A stretch of DNA of 31,915 nucleotides from Puniceicoccales bacterium (GTDB taxonomy: Bacteria; Verrucomicrobiota; Verrucomicrobiia; Opitutales; JAIRLM01). The stretch spans positions 1 to 31,915 of the forward strand of contig JAITDL010000038.1 of assembly GCA_031282565.1 (NCBI GenBank), in the 5' to 3' direction. The notes under the pieces were generated by a model. The model did not search any database, was not told the DNA's origin, and saw only the letters and a list, made by a program, of their open reading frames with translations. The position numbers and the translations under genes are program-made. This document shows, in pieces, positions 15,036-22,710 of the stretch (the first letter of the stretch is position 1; every line of letters starts with the position of its first letter).

Positions 15036-17360
15036 ATGGAGTTAGTTCACGATTTTTCCTGGTTGCTCGTCGTGGCCGCAATGGCAGCCATGGTGGCTCG
15101 GCTGTTGCACTTCCCGCTCCTGCTTTCCTATATTCTCGGCGGCATCGCCGTAGATTTCAGTATCCGTGGCGAAGTTTTTATCCACGCGCAGAGCACAATA
15201 CACCAGATTGGCGAGCTGGGCGTCATATTCCTCATGTTCTACATGGGTCTCGAGTTCGACCTAAAAAAACTGCGTCAACTCTTTGGCCCTGTGATAATTG
15301 CCCTAGTTTTCCAAACGTTTTTCATGATATTCCTAGGCCGCGCCGTCGCACCGATTTTGGGCTGGGGCGGTCTAAACGGACTCTTCCTCGGCGGCCTACT
15401 TGCCATAAGTTCCACAATGATAGCAGTTCCTGTGCTGGCCGACCAGAAGGCGCTGCAGAAAAATTTTGCCCGCCTGGCCATGGGGCTTCTCGTATTCGAA
15501 GACATTCTGGCGGTGCTACTTTTGGTTGTTCTATCCGGCATCGCCATCACCGGCTACTTCGACTGGGACGCCGTTGGCCGCACAACGTTCTTCGTGGGAG
15601 CATTTGTCCTAACCATATTCTTCGTGGGCAGGCTCATAATGCCATTTTTTGTGCGCATCATGAAAAAATTCCGCTCCGAGGAATTTTTCACCATAGTCAT
15701 CATCGGCGTGCTACTTACGGTTGGGCTTCTCGCAGAAACCGCCCACTTTTCGACGGCCCTCGGCGCATTCCTTGCCGGTGCAATTTTTTCGAACACTGAA
15801 ATTGCCGAATCCATCGAAGAATGCATGCGGCCCATACGCACACTGTTCACTGCCATATTCTTCCTGTCGACGGGGCTCATGGCCGACCCGGCCAAGCTGC
15901 TGGTCTACGCCTGGCCCATAGTTTTGATTACGTTTTTAGTGTTTGTGCTGAAGGTTGTGGCGTGCTTTTTGGGATTTTTTCTCAGCGGCCAGAGCGGCGA
16001 GGACAGCTTCCGCGCGCCCATGGCGACGGCACAGATTGGCGAATTTAGCTTTGTCATAGCAACCCTAGGTTCATCGCTCGGAGTAACAACGGACGGCCTC
16101 ATCAGCATAGCCATCGGCGTTTCACTTGGAACAGCGTTCTTTACGGCAATTTTAAGTCCGCGCGCCGGGGAAATCTTTCGCTTCCTCCTGCGCATATGCC
16201 CAAAATCGCTGCTGAAATTTGGCCGCATTTACCGGGAAATGCTGGCCGCACTGCGCCTGCGCTTCTCCCACAACTCATCTTTCAAATTCGCAATGAAACC
16301 ACTAATCTACGTGGTGGTGAACGCGTTGCTGTTCTTTTCTGTGCTCATCGTCGCTTCCTATCTGGTCAGGTCGGCGTTGCACATTGAATTCATTGGAGAA
16401 CGCTACGCAAATCTCGCGACCATATGCATTTGGTGCTGCGCCGCACTCATTTCCCTCCCAATCCTCACGGCGCTGGTGCGGCAGGTGAATGTGCTGTTCG
16501 TCGGAACCGTAGAGAAAACCTTCGCCTCCATGCGGGAAAAGCCGAAAAACTTTCTCGTGACGCGCATCGGTGGAGTGTTCCAAACGGCGGTCTATGCATT
16601 TCTGCTGCTGTTCCTTGGCGGCATATTCCTTTCCGTTGCAGCGCCAACCCTGCCCCGCGGAGTTCCACTCTACGCATTTTTAGTTCTCATTTTGTTTGCC
16701 GGACTGATCTTCCGCCGCCGCATGGTGCAAATTAATACCAGGCTGGAAGGCTATTTCGTTGAGACATTTAACAGGGATATCGAATCGCAGCTGACGCGGC
16801 AACGTGACGGCATCCTCAAAAAACTCTACTCCCAATCTGGCGACGACCTTGACCTAATGGAAGTTTCTCTCGTCGAAGATAATTGCGGCTGCTACTCCCG
16901 CATCTGCGACGTCTCACTGCGCGAGCGATTTTCCGTGAACATCATCGCACTGCGCCACCGCAGCCACCTGCTATTTTCACCTCCGGCCGACTGCCTCCTC
17001 GTACCGGGAATGACGCTCATACTCATAGGGAACCGCGCAGATCTCGAACGGGCGCAGCTATTTTTCTCAACGCAGGCCGTGGAAAGCGGCAGCGGCGGCG
17101 ACATGGAGGCTTTTGAGATAGGATGCCTCTGCCTGCACGGCCGCCATGAATTCGTTGGCAAAACACTTGCGGAAAGCAACTTGCGGAAAAAATATATGGT
17201 CAGCGTCGTGAAAATTTTACGGAAAAGCGGGGCAATCTCAACGCCGCCGCCCACTGAAGTTCTCTGCGCCAACGACGTCCTAGTCCTAGCAGGAGAGGAA
17301 ACGGCAATCCGACGCACCGTTGAGCAGCTCGACTGTGCAGCGGCGGATGGACACTGCTAA
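15036..17360 (+). CDS. KefB/CPA2-type monovalent cation:proton antiporter with two TrkA-C domains
   Basis: Inner-membrane cation/H+ exchanger that probably controls K+ and pH. ATG 15036 is preceded by GGAG (15023-15026), a real Shine-Dalgarno. The frame runs back to 14814 but that part is not family-like. About 774 residues. The first 390 or so form the CPA2 transport domain with about 12 membrane spans, including FPLLLSYILGGIAVDF, GVIFLMFYMGLEFDLKKL, the discontinuous-helix region ISSTMIAVPVLADQKALQ and FEDILAVLLLV. A second membrane block (about 430-600) follows, then two RCK C-terminal domains (about 610-685 and 690-765). There is no Rossmann TrkA-N domain, so regulation is by ligand binding to the TrkA-C parts. 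Substrate ion unproven. Confidence 0.85.
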   Translation: MELVHDFSWLLVVAAMAAMVARLLHFPLLLSYILGGIAVDFSIRGEVFIHAQSTIHQIGELGVIFLMFYMGLEFDLKKLRQLFGPVIIALVFQTFFMIFLGRAVAPILGWGGLNGLFLGGLLAISSTMIAVPVLADQKALQKNFARLAMGLLVFEDILAVLLLVVLSGIAITGYFDWDAVGRTTFFVGAFVLTIFFVGRLIMPFFVRIMKKFRSEEFFTIVIIGVLLTVGLLAETAHFSTALGAFLAGAIFSNTEIAESIEECMRPIRTLFTAIFFLSTGLMADPAKLLVYAWPIVLITFLVFVLKVVACFLGFFLSGQSGEDSFRAPMATAQIGEFSFVIATLGSSLGVTTDGLISIAIGVSLGTAFFTAILSPRAGEIFRFLLRICPKSLLKFGRIYREMLAALRLRFSHNSSFKFAMKPLIYVVVNALLFFSVLIVASYLVRSALHIEFIGERYANLATICIWCCAALISLPILTALVRQVNVLFVGTVEKTFASMREKPKNFLVTRIGGVFQTAVYAFLLLFLGGIFLSVAAPTLPRGVPLYAFLVLILFAGLIFRRRMVQINTRLEGYFVETFNRDIESQLTRQRDGILKKLYSQSGDDLDLMEVSLVEDNCGCYSRICDVSLRERFSVNIIALRHRSHLLFSPPADCLLVPGMTLILIGNRADLERAQLFFSTQAVESGSGGDMEAFEIGCLCLHGRHEFVGKTLAESNLRKKYMVSVVKILRKSGAISTPPPTEVLCANDVLVLAGEETAIRRTVEQLDCAAADGHC

Positions 17361-17402
17361 GTGTATCCACGGCTGACACTAGAGCTCCCAAAGCAAAATC
17401 TC

Positions 17403-17477
17403 TGGAGGCGCGGGACGGAGTCGAACCGACGTATGGAAGTTTTGCAGACTTCTGCCTTACCACTTGGCTACCGCGCC
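17403..17477 (-). tRNA. tRNA-Cys (anticodon GCA)
   Basis: On the minus strand the acceptor stem is GGCGCGG with CCGCGCC, discriminator T (typical of tRNA-Cys), encoded CCA, anticodon stem GAAGT/ACTTC with loop CTGCAAA (anticodon GCA), and T-loop TTCGACT. Lies between the antiporter and the SurA-like gene. Confidence 0.95.
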
Positions 17478-17571
17478 ACGGCAGCATCCTGCCTGATCAT
17501 TTCCCGGTGCCAGGCAAGCAGTTTTTAGTGGATGGCGACAATTTTCGCGTAATTTTCGCGACTGCAGCATA

Positions 17572-18576
17572 TTAGAGATAGGTTTTAACGTAGGAATTTT
17601 GGCGCAATCCGGCGAGCCAGCGCTCGCGTTCCCCGCCCACTCGGCGGCGGATGAGGCGGCTTTCTATTTCATCCTGAACCTCTTCCAGTGGACGCACCGA
17701 GCTTTCGCGCCTCTCCAACACAGCTGCGATCAAAATTCCGCGACTTACTGCTATGGGCTCCGAATGAGCTCCAACTGGAAGTTCCTCCAGGGCAGCAAAT
17801 TCCGGACGCATATCGCCCAGCTGCACCCAATCACCATCCATGGATGCAGTTTCCGGACTTAGGCGGTCGCGCAATGTGATAAATTCCTCGCCGGCTGCGA
17901 GTTGTTCGACAACGGCATTCGGATCTTCGCCTCCGTCGCCGAGAAAAATTTGCCCAATGCGGATTGCGGCCGGCACCGTAAACTCCTCGCGATGTTCTTC
18001 GTAATAGGCCTTCAGCTGACTCGGGCTAATTTCACTCCGCGAGCTGCGTATGCGCCCCTCCATGGCGTCGACGATGAAGCTTTCCTCAATCTCCTTCTTG
18101 AACTGGCCGAGCGTTTTACCGTATTCGCGCAGCTTTCCAATGAATGCCGTCCTGTCGCCGTCGAAACGATTTCTTATGAATTCATCCAGGTAAAAATTCT
18201 TTTGCTGATCAGGGATTTGCATTCCATTTTTTTCGAATTCCTGGACGATTAGCGCTCTGTCGATCATGTGTCGAAGAATCTCGCCGGCGACGGCGTGCAC
18301 GCGGGCATCAAAGTCTTCCTGGGACGCGGCTTCCATTTCAATTCTGCCAATTAGCGGGAGCAACTCCTGGCGTAGCTCGCCGGCCGTTATGGGCTTTCCA
18401 TTGGCAACTGCCACGATGCCATTCACATAGTCCTCTTTCCAGAAATTTCCAACAGCCGCCGCCGTAGGCTCATTCGAAATCTCCAAGGGGCCGACCTCCG
18501 GAAACTCGTCGGCGCACAGACACGCAAACGGCGCTGCGGCCACAAAAATGAAAAACAATTTTTTTCGACTGGCCAT
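17572..18576 (-). CDS. periplasmic SurA/PpiC-type peptidyl-prolyl isomerase
   Basis: Outer-membrane-protein folding factor candidate. From ATG 18576 it has 334 residues: a signal peptide (basic MASRKK, hydrophobic core LFFIFVAAAPFACLCA, probable cleavage before DEF), a SurA-like N-terminal helical domain (VNGIVAVANGKPITAGELRQ, then helices to about 190), and one parvulin domain (about 205-300: IRIGQIFLGDGG, DGDWVQLGDMRPEF, SEPIAVSRGILIAAVLERR). The frame continues 46 codons further upstream across the opposite gene's promoter; the signal peptide settles the start. A TTGCAA box lies 35 bases upstream with a poor -10. SurA usually has two parvulin domains; here one. Confidence 0.85.
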   Translation of the reverse strand: MASRKKLFFIFVAAAPFACLCADEFPEVGPLEISNEPTAAAVGNFWKEDYVNGIVAVANGKPITAGELRQELLPLIGRIEMEAASQEDFDARVHAVAGEILRHMIDRALIVQEFEKNGMQIPDQQKNFYLDEFIRNRFDGDRTAFIGKLREYGKTLGQFKKEIEESFIVDAMEGRIRSSRSEISPSQLKAYYEEHREEFTVPAAIRIGQIFLGDGGEDPNAVVEQLAAGEEFITLRDRLSPETASMDGDWVQLGDMRPEFAALEELPVGAHSEPIAVSRGILIAAVLERRESSVRPLEEVQDEIESRLIRRRVGGERERWLAGLRQNSYVKTYL

Positions 18577-18699
18577 GGTCGGAAGGAAAGAAAAACAAGT
18601 CAGCTTTGCAAGGCGAAAACTTTGCGGCCGGATTCGCCGCGGCAAACTACTTTGCAAGCACTGACTTGCGTTCAACAGCCAACCTGCTTCACTGGGCCA

Positions 18700-19455
18700 A
18701 TGGTTCCCCTGCAAGACGTCGTCGATTTCTGTGATAAGCTGCTATCAGTGAACGAATTTCGCGACTACGACCGCGCACACAATGGTCTGCAAATAGAAAA
18801 CAGCGGCACCATTTGGAAAATCGCCGCCGCCGTGGACGGGTCAATCGGCTCCATGGAAGCGGCAATTGGCTGCGGTGCCAACCTGCTGATCGTCCACCAC
18901 GGGCTGTTCTGGGACAACCACATAGCGCTCGTTGGTAGAAACTACAGGAAATTCCAAGTGCCTCTGGCCCATGACTTAGCCGTCTACGCGGCGCACCTGC
19001 CCCTTGACTGCCACGGAGAAATCGGCAACAACGCCTCGCTGCTGCGGCTTCTCTCCCTGAAAAAATGCGGCGAAGTTATTGAAAAACGGCACGATTTTCC
19101 CATGCCCGTCGGTGACGGCGGCGGCATTGGCAGGAAATCATTCAGCGCAAAAGTGTTAGAGCACTTCCCAAAGGCAATTTCAATGGAATACGGCCCGGAC
19201 TCCATAGGCCGCGTGCTCGTCTGTTCCGGCGGCGGCGGATCGTCGATTGCGTCGCTGCAAATGATTGATTTCGATACTGTTATAACTGGAGAGGCCCCAC
19301 AGCATTTTTTCAATTTTGCCGTCGAAAATGGCCTAAACGCCTACATTTGCGGACATCACGCCACGGAAGTATTTGGAGTCAAAAATCTTGCCGCTGCCGC
19401 CGCCGAAAAATTCTCACTGCCGTGGCAGTTCATCGATGACAGCTGTCCACTGTGA
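18700..19455 (+). CDS. NIF3 / YbgI family dinuclear metal-binding protein
   Basis: About 251 residues from ATG 18700. The NIF3 signature is complete: YDRAHNGLQIE, VDGSIGSMEAAI, LLIVHHGLFWD (paired metal His), AVYAAHLPLDCH, NNASLLRLL, then VITGEAPQHFF and YICGHHATEVFGVK near the end. The family forms a toroidal hexamer with two metals per subunit. It has been linked to GTP cyclohydrolase-like chemistry and to cofactor repair, but the general function is unsettled. The frame opens at 18622, but that part overlaps the promoter region of the SurA-like gene. A weak TTGCGT box lies 34 bases before ATG 18700. tpiA follows after 54 bases. Confidence 0.9.
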   Translation: MVPLQDVVDFCDKLLSVNEFRDYDRAHNGLQIENSGTIWKIAAAVDGSIGSMEAAIGCGANLLIVHHGLFWDNHIALVGRNYRKFQVPLAHDLAVYAAHLPLDCHGEIGNNASLLRLLSLKKCGEVIEKRHDFPMPVGDGGGIGRKSFSAKVLEHFPKAISMEYGPDSIGRVLVCSGGGGSSIASLQMIDFDTVITGEAPQHFFNFAVENGLNAYICGHHATEVFGVKNLAAAAAEKFSLPWQFIDDSCPL

Positions 19456-19509
19456 CCATTGCCGCGCTAAGTGCTTGCACTTCCGCTAAAAGCCGTTTCC
19501 ATTGTGCCC

Positions 19510-20274
19510 ATGGGAATTGGCAAAGGCAAACTGATCGTCGGCAACTGGAAAATGAATTCGTCACCGGCTGCCGATAGTGCTCTGCTGGAATGTTTTGCAA
19601 AATCTTCCGCCAGTTTCGGAACGGCGACCGTGGTTGTCTGTCCGCCATTTACGGCAATTGCTGCCGCCTCAAAAATTCTTGCCGGATCGCCGATTTCCAT
19701 TGGCGCCCAGAACGTTCACTGGGAAGCATCCGGGCCATTCACCGGCGAGATTTCTCCCTCCATGCTCCGCGACGTTGGCGTTGACTACGTGATAGTTGGC
19801 CACAGTGAACGGCGCAGCGCTTTCGGTGAAAATGACGCCATCCTGTCGAAAAAATTCTACGCCGCAATGGCCTCCGGAATCACACCCATACTCTGCCTCG
19901 GCGAATCGCAGTCGGAACGGGAAAATGGATTGCAAAGTGCTGTGGTGGAGAGACAGTTGCGCGCTGTCATCGATCCGCAAAAAATCGAACACTTTGGGAA
20001 TTTTGCCGTTGCCTACGAGCCGGTTTGGGCAATCGGTACGGGGAAATCGGCGACGGCCGAGGAGGCGCAGACCATGCACCGTCACCTGCGCAGCGTTCTG
20101 GCCGACATATTTGGAGAAAAATTTGCCGAGGACATTCGCCTGCTCTACGGCGGATCGGTTAGCGGATCAAATGCTGCAGAATTGTTCGCCCAGAAAGACA
20201 TAGACGGAGCGCTAGTTGGAGGCGCGTCCCGCAAGGCGGATGAATTCTTGGCGATAGTAGCCAGTGGCACATAG
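19510..20274 (+). CDS. tpiA: triosephosphate isomerase
   Basis: Glycolytic/gluconeogenic interconversion of dihydroxyacetone phosphate and glyceraldehyde-3-phosphate. 254 residues from ATG 19510. Catalytic elements: GNWKMN (Lys), VIVGHSERR (His electrophile), AYEPVWAIGTGKSAT (Glu base with loop 6), LYGGSVSGSNA and GALVGGASRK (phosphate binding). An upstream GTG at 19471 also opens the frame but would include the TTGCAC box (19475-19480), 35 bases before the ATG. The usual gapA-pgk-tpiA cluster is absent; here it follows a NIF3-family gene. Confidence 0.96.
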   Translation: MGIGKGKLIVGNWKMNSSPAADSALLECFAKSSASFGTATVVVCPPFTAIAAASKILAGSPISIGAQNVHWEASGPFTGEISPSMLRDVGVDYVIVGHSERRSAFGENDAILSKKFYAAMASGITPILCLGESQSERENGLQSAVVERQLRAVIDPQKIEHFGNFAVAYEPVWAIGTGKSATAEEAQTMHRHLRSVLADIFGEKFAEDIRLLYGGSVSGSNAAELFAQKDIDGALVGGASRKADEFLAIVASGT

Positions 20275-20432
20275 CCGCAACGATCTTTTACCGCGGCACG
20301 AAGGAAAATTTTACGGTCTATGCATAGGCATAGTCAATTCAAGGGCAGAAAAATGGCCCAGCTATTTCACCGGAACCGTAGATTTTCATTGCCCATGGGG
20401 AGGCCCAGCGCATACTGATGGCGGAGTGCCAG

Positions 20433-21062
20433 ATGAAAAATGTTTTGTTCCCGCGCTTTAGCGATGATCACCTGTGGACTAAGGTGTCCATCGGCGTCCT
20501 GCTAATGTTTGTGCCAATTGTTAACTTGCTTGCATTTGGCTATTTATACCGCTTCATGATGGACCCACGCCATTCCACCGATGGCGGCGTTCAGCTTCCT
20601 GATTGGTGCGACTGGGGCAAGCTGTTTTCAGACGGCCTACGGATGATTTTATTTGTTGCCACCTATGCAGTTGGTGCATTTGTACTTTCCGCCGTCGCCG
20701 AGTGGCTCGTCGTCGTTGGCAGTTTCGGCCTGCTGCACATCCCCTGGTCCATGATCATGCCACTCATATTGACGCTCTTCCTGCCACTTTTCTTTGTGGC
20801 ACTTATGCAGTATCAACGCACGGAACAATTTAATAACTTTATCTCCGGCCGCGGCACACTCCACTACCTGCGCTATCTCTGGTGGCCCATGATCTGGCCG
20901 TCGCTGGCATTTGTCGGCTTACAATACGTCTGCGGAGTACTATACGGAATTGCCTGGTTCGTTGGATTTGGGGTCGCCATTGCAAGCTATGGCGAACTGC
21001 TTCGCCACTACGGCGATAGGCTCGACGATAACCCGCACGGGACTGGAATCGCGAACCACTAG
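20433..21062 (+). CDS. DUF4013-type multi-span membrane protein
   Basis: 209 residues, with about five membrane spans. The pattern DDHLWTKVSIGVLLMFVPIVN, GYLYRFMMD, LPDWCDWGKLFSDGLRMI fits the DUF4013 family, whose members start with W-K-hydrophobic span and carry a PxWxDWxxLFxDG motif. Function unknown. ATG 20433 is preceded by GGAG (20423-20426) and is preferred over ATG 20418. A possible promoter is TTGCCC (20389) with CATACT (20411). The 158 bases between tpiA and this gene hold no convincing reading frame. Confidence 0.75.
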   Translation: MKNVLFPRFSDDHLWTKVSIGVLLMFVPIVNLLAFGYLYRFMMDPRHSTDGGVQLPDWCDWGKLFSDGLRMILFVATYAVGAFVLSAVAEWLVVVGSFGLLHIPWSMIMPLILTLFLPLFFVALMQYQRTEQFNNFISGRGTLHYLRYLWWPMIWPSLAFVGLQYVCGVLYGIAWFVGFGVAIASYGELLRHYGDRLDDNPHGTGIANH

Positions 21063-21078
21063 AATCGGAAACCCGGCG

Positions 21079-21681
21079 CTAGCTGCCGGTGCCAACCTTT
21101 TTCTTGGTCCGTTTTTTGTCTTTTTCCTTTTGGGAAGCAACAACTTCGTTGATTCGCGCCGAAATAACCGCCGCATCCTCGTAGCGTTCATCGCTAACGG
21201 CCATGGAGAGAAGAAGTTCCAACTCTGGAACATTTCTCGGCAGTTGCACGGCTATTCCGCCATCCTGTTTCGGTGGCGTATTCCATTCCACGGCAGCAGT
21301 TTGAAGAAAAATTGTCCTGGTCTGCGGTTTTTTGCCGCAGTGGACAGTGTTCCTCTGAATGCGTTTCATCAACGATTCGAGTAAATTGGAAAACGTTTCG
21401 TAGCAGCGGGCACAGCCGAAAACCTTATTTTCTAGCAGCGCAGCGCCGTCGAGACCGCAATTGCAGCACGACGTCTGCATGATGGACCCGGGAACGCTCT
21501 TATCGCGGAAGAGCCCGGACCCCAATAACATATCAGTCGGCGACCCAGACTCGTCGACGACACCCTTTTCCCTAGCACATGTGGCACAAAAGTTTATCCT
21601 GTAGGTAGTACCGTTGGATATTTGCACCAGATGCACCGTAGCAGGCGCTCCACAGCAGTCGCACTTCACTAAACGTGCCAT
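21079..21681 (-). CDS. McsA-like protein: zinc-finger cysteines plus UVR motif
   Basis: 200 residues from ATG 21681. The N-terminus has CDCCG and CATC, and further on CCNCG and CARC: two CxxC-type zinc sites as in McsA (CtsR/ClpC partner, activator of the McsB protein-arginine kinase). Near the C-terminus LELLLSMAVSDERYEDAAVI followed by SARINEV is a UVR motif (as in UvrB/UvrC/McsA/ClpC). It ends in a basic tail. The TTG at 21732 opens the frame further upstream but lacks the family N-terminus. Lies 72 bases downstream of infC on the same strand, probably co-transcribed. No mcsB or clpC is in the window. Confidence 0.8.
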   Translation of the reverse strand: MARLVKCDCCGAPATVHLVQISNGTTYRINFCATCAREKGVVDESGSPTDMLLGSGLFRDKSVPGSIMQTSCCNCGLDGAALLENKVFGCARCYETFSNLLESLMKRIQRNTVHCGKKPQTRTIFLQTAAVEWNTPPKQDGGIAVQLPRNVPELELLLSMAVSDERYEDAAVISARINEVVASQKEKDKKRTKKKVGTGS

Positions 21682-21753
21682 CCTGCCACTATTAGACCAC
21701 ATTTTCCCACAAAGGCGAGCCAAATCGCACAAAAGCTGCGAAAGCGTTGCAGT

Positions 21754-22425
21754 TCACGGAATAGAAATTTTCTCTTCCACATCCCGAAATGGCCGCTCAT
21801 CGGCCGGATCATCGCCGGCCAGGCCGTCCGCGGAGCCTCCGTGTTTTTTCTTTCCCTTTCCGGCACGCGGAGACAGCATGGCGTTTATGGTTCGACCCGC
21901 CAACTTCGGCGGCGAATCGACGGAACCGAAATCATCCAGATCGACGATGGCCCGCTGCACCACCTGAAATCCCAGCTCCTGGTGAGCCATTTCTCGACCG
22001 CGGAACATGAGTGTCAATTTCAGTTTAAACCCCTGCGATAGAAAATCTTTGGAATGGCGCACCTTGGTGTTGTAGTCGCCAACGTCCACGGACGGACGAA
22101 ATTTCACCTCCTTGAATTTCGACGCGTTCGACTTCTGCTGCCCCTTCGACTTCTTGTCCTCGTCGTACTTGTACTTGCCGTAGTCGAGGATCCTGCAAAC
22201 CGGCGGGGCGGAATTTGCTGAAACCTCTATGAGGTCTAGGCCGAACGACTTAGCCGATGCAAGTGCGTCACGGGTGGCCATTATGCCCATCTGTTCGCCA
22301 TCGGGACCTATGACGCGCACCTCGGGAACTTTAATGCGCTCGTTGCGCCGCGGCCCCCTGTCGAATCGGCCACGGTTAAAAACCTTTTTACCGCCACCAG
22401 GTTTTTTAGGAAATGCGTTAGTCAT
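21754..22425 (-). CDS. infC: translation initiation factor IF-3
   Basis: Binds the 30S subunit and enforces start-codon selection. RRNERIKVPEVRVIGPDGEQMG opens the N-terminal domain (Ile/Val-rich, about 28-95), DYGKYKYDEDKK is the linker hallmark, and VKFRPSVDVGDYNTKVRHSKDFL with KLTLMFRGREMAHQELG is the C-terminal domain. 223 residues because of a basic Gly/Lys extension of about 25 at the N-terminus and an unstructured tail of about 35 at the C-terminus. The start is ATG 22425, not the rare ATT/ATC often used by infC. The usual infC-rpmI-rplT order is broken: the next gene is the McsA-like one. Confidence 0.95.
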   Translation of the reverse strand: MTNAFPKKPGGGKKVFNRGRFDRGPRRNERIKVPEVRVIGPDGEQMGIMATRDALASAKSFGLDLIEVSANSAPPVCRILDYGKYKYDEDKKSKGQQKSNASKFKEVKFRPSVDVGDYNTKVRHSKDFLSQGFKLKLTLMFRGREMAHQELGFQVVQRAIVDLDDFGSVDSPPKLAGRTINAMLSPRAGKGKKKHGGSADGLAGDDPADERPFRDVEEKISIP

Positions 22426-22447
22426 AGGAAAATTGCCACTCTATTTC

Positions 22448-22465
22448 AGGTCGCACAAACGACCT
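22448..22465 (-). promoter_or_regulatory. hairpin in the infC promoter/leader region
   Basis: Perfect 6-bp stem AGGTCG (22448-22453), loop CACAAA, CGACCT (22460-22465). It overlaps a possible -35 TTGTGC (22458-22453) whose -10 would be CAATTT (22435-22430), 33 bases before the infC ATG. No T-run follows on either strand. It could be an operator or a chance palindrome. Confidence 0.3.
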
Positions 22466-22614
22466 CTAGGAACCAACTAGACGCTTTTGGTGAGTTTACA
22501 AGTGTTTTCTTCGGCAAACGCCGCTCGCCACGGGACGGCAAATGGCAAATGGACGGGGTTTCGTCTCCGTGAAATCCTTCCAGCCAAACATTTTCATTGG
22601 CAAGTGGAGAGGGA

Positions 22615-22667
22615 GGGCGCCGCGGTGCAATGGCTCGCCGCCGAAAAAACACGGTTTCGCGGCGCCC
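22615..22667. repeat. palindromic element copy 2
   Basis: Perfect 10-bp inverted repeat GGGCGCCGCG (22615-22624) and CGCGGCGCCC (22658-22667) with a 33-base loop beginning GTGCA, as in copy 1. It lies in the 285-base region between the aspS stop and the infC start, 44 bases past the aspS 3' end. The remaining bases of that region show no reading frame I trust. Confidence 0.75.
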
Positions 22668-22710
22668 CTACCCCGCTAAGCCGCTCTGCTGAAACTTAAT
22701 TCGAAGCAAA

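Noticed and set aside
14891..15799. 302-residue plus-strand open frame overlapping the antiporter
   Set aside because: Arg/Pro/His-rich shadow frame. The antiporter frame has membrane spans and a Shine-Dalgarno.
22449..22465. hairpin before infC as a terminator
   Set aside because: Short stem with no T-run on either strand, so termination is unlikely. Kept only as a possible regulatory hairpin.
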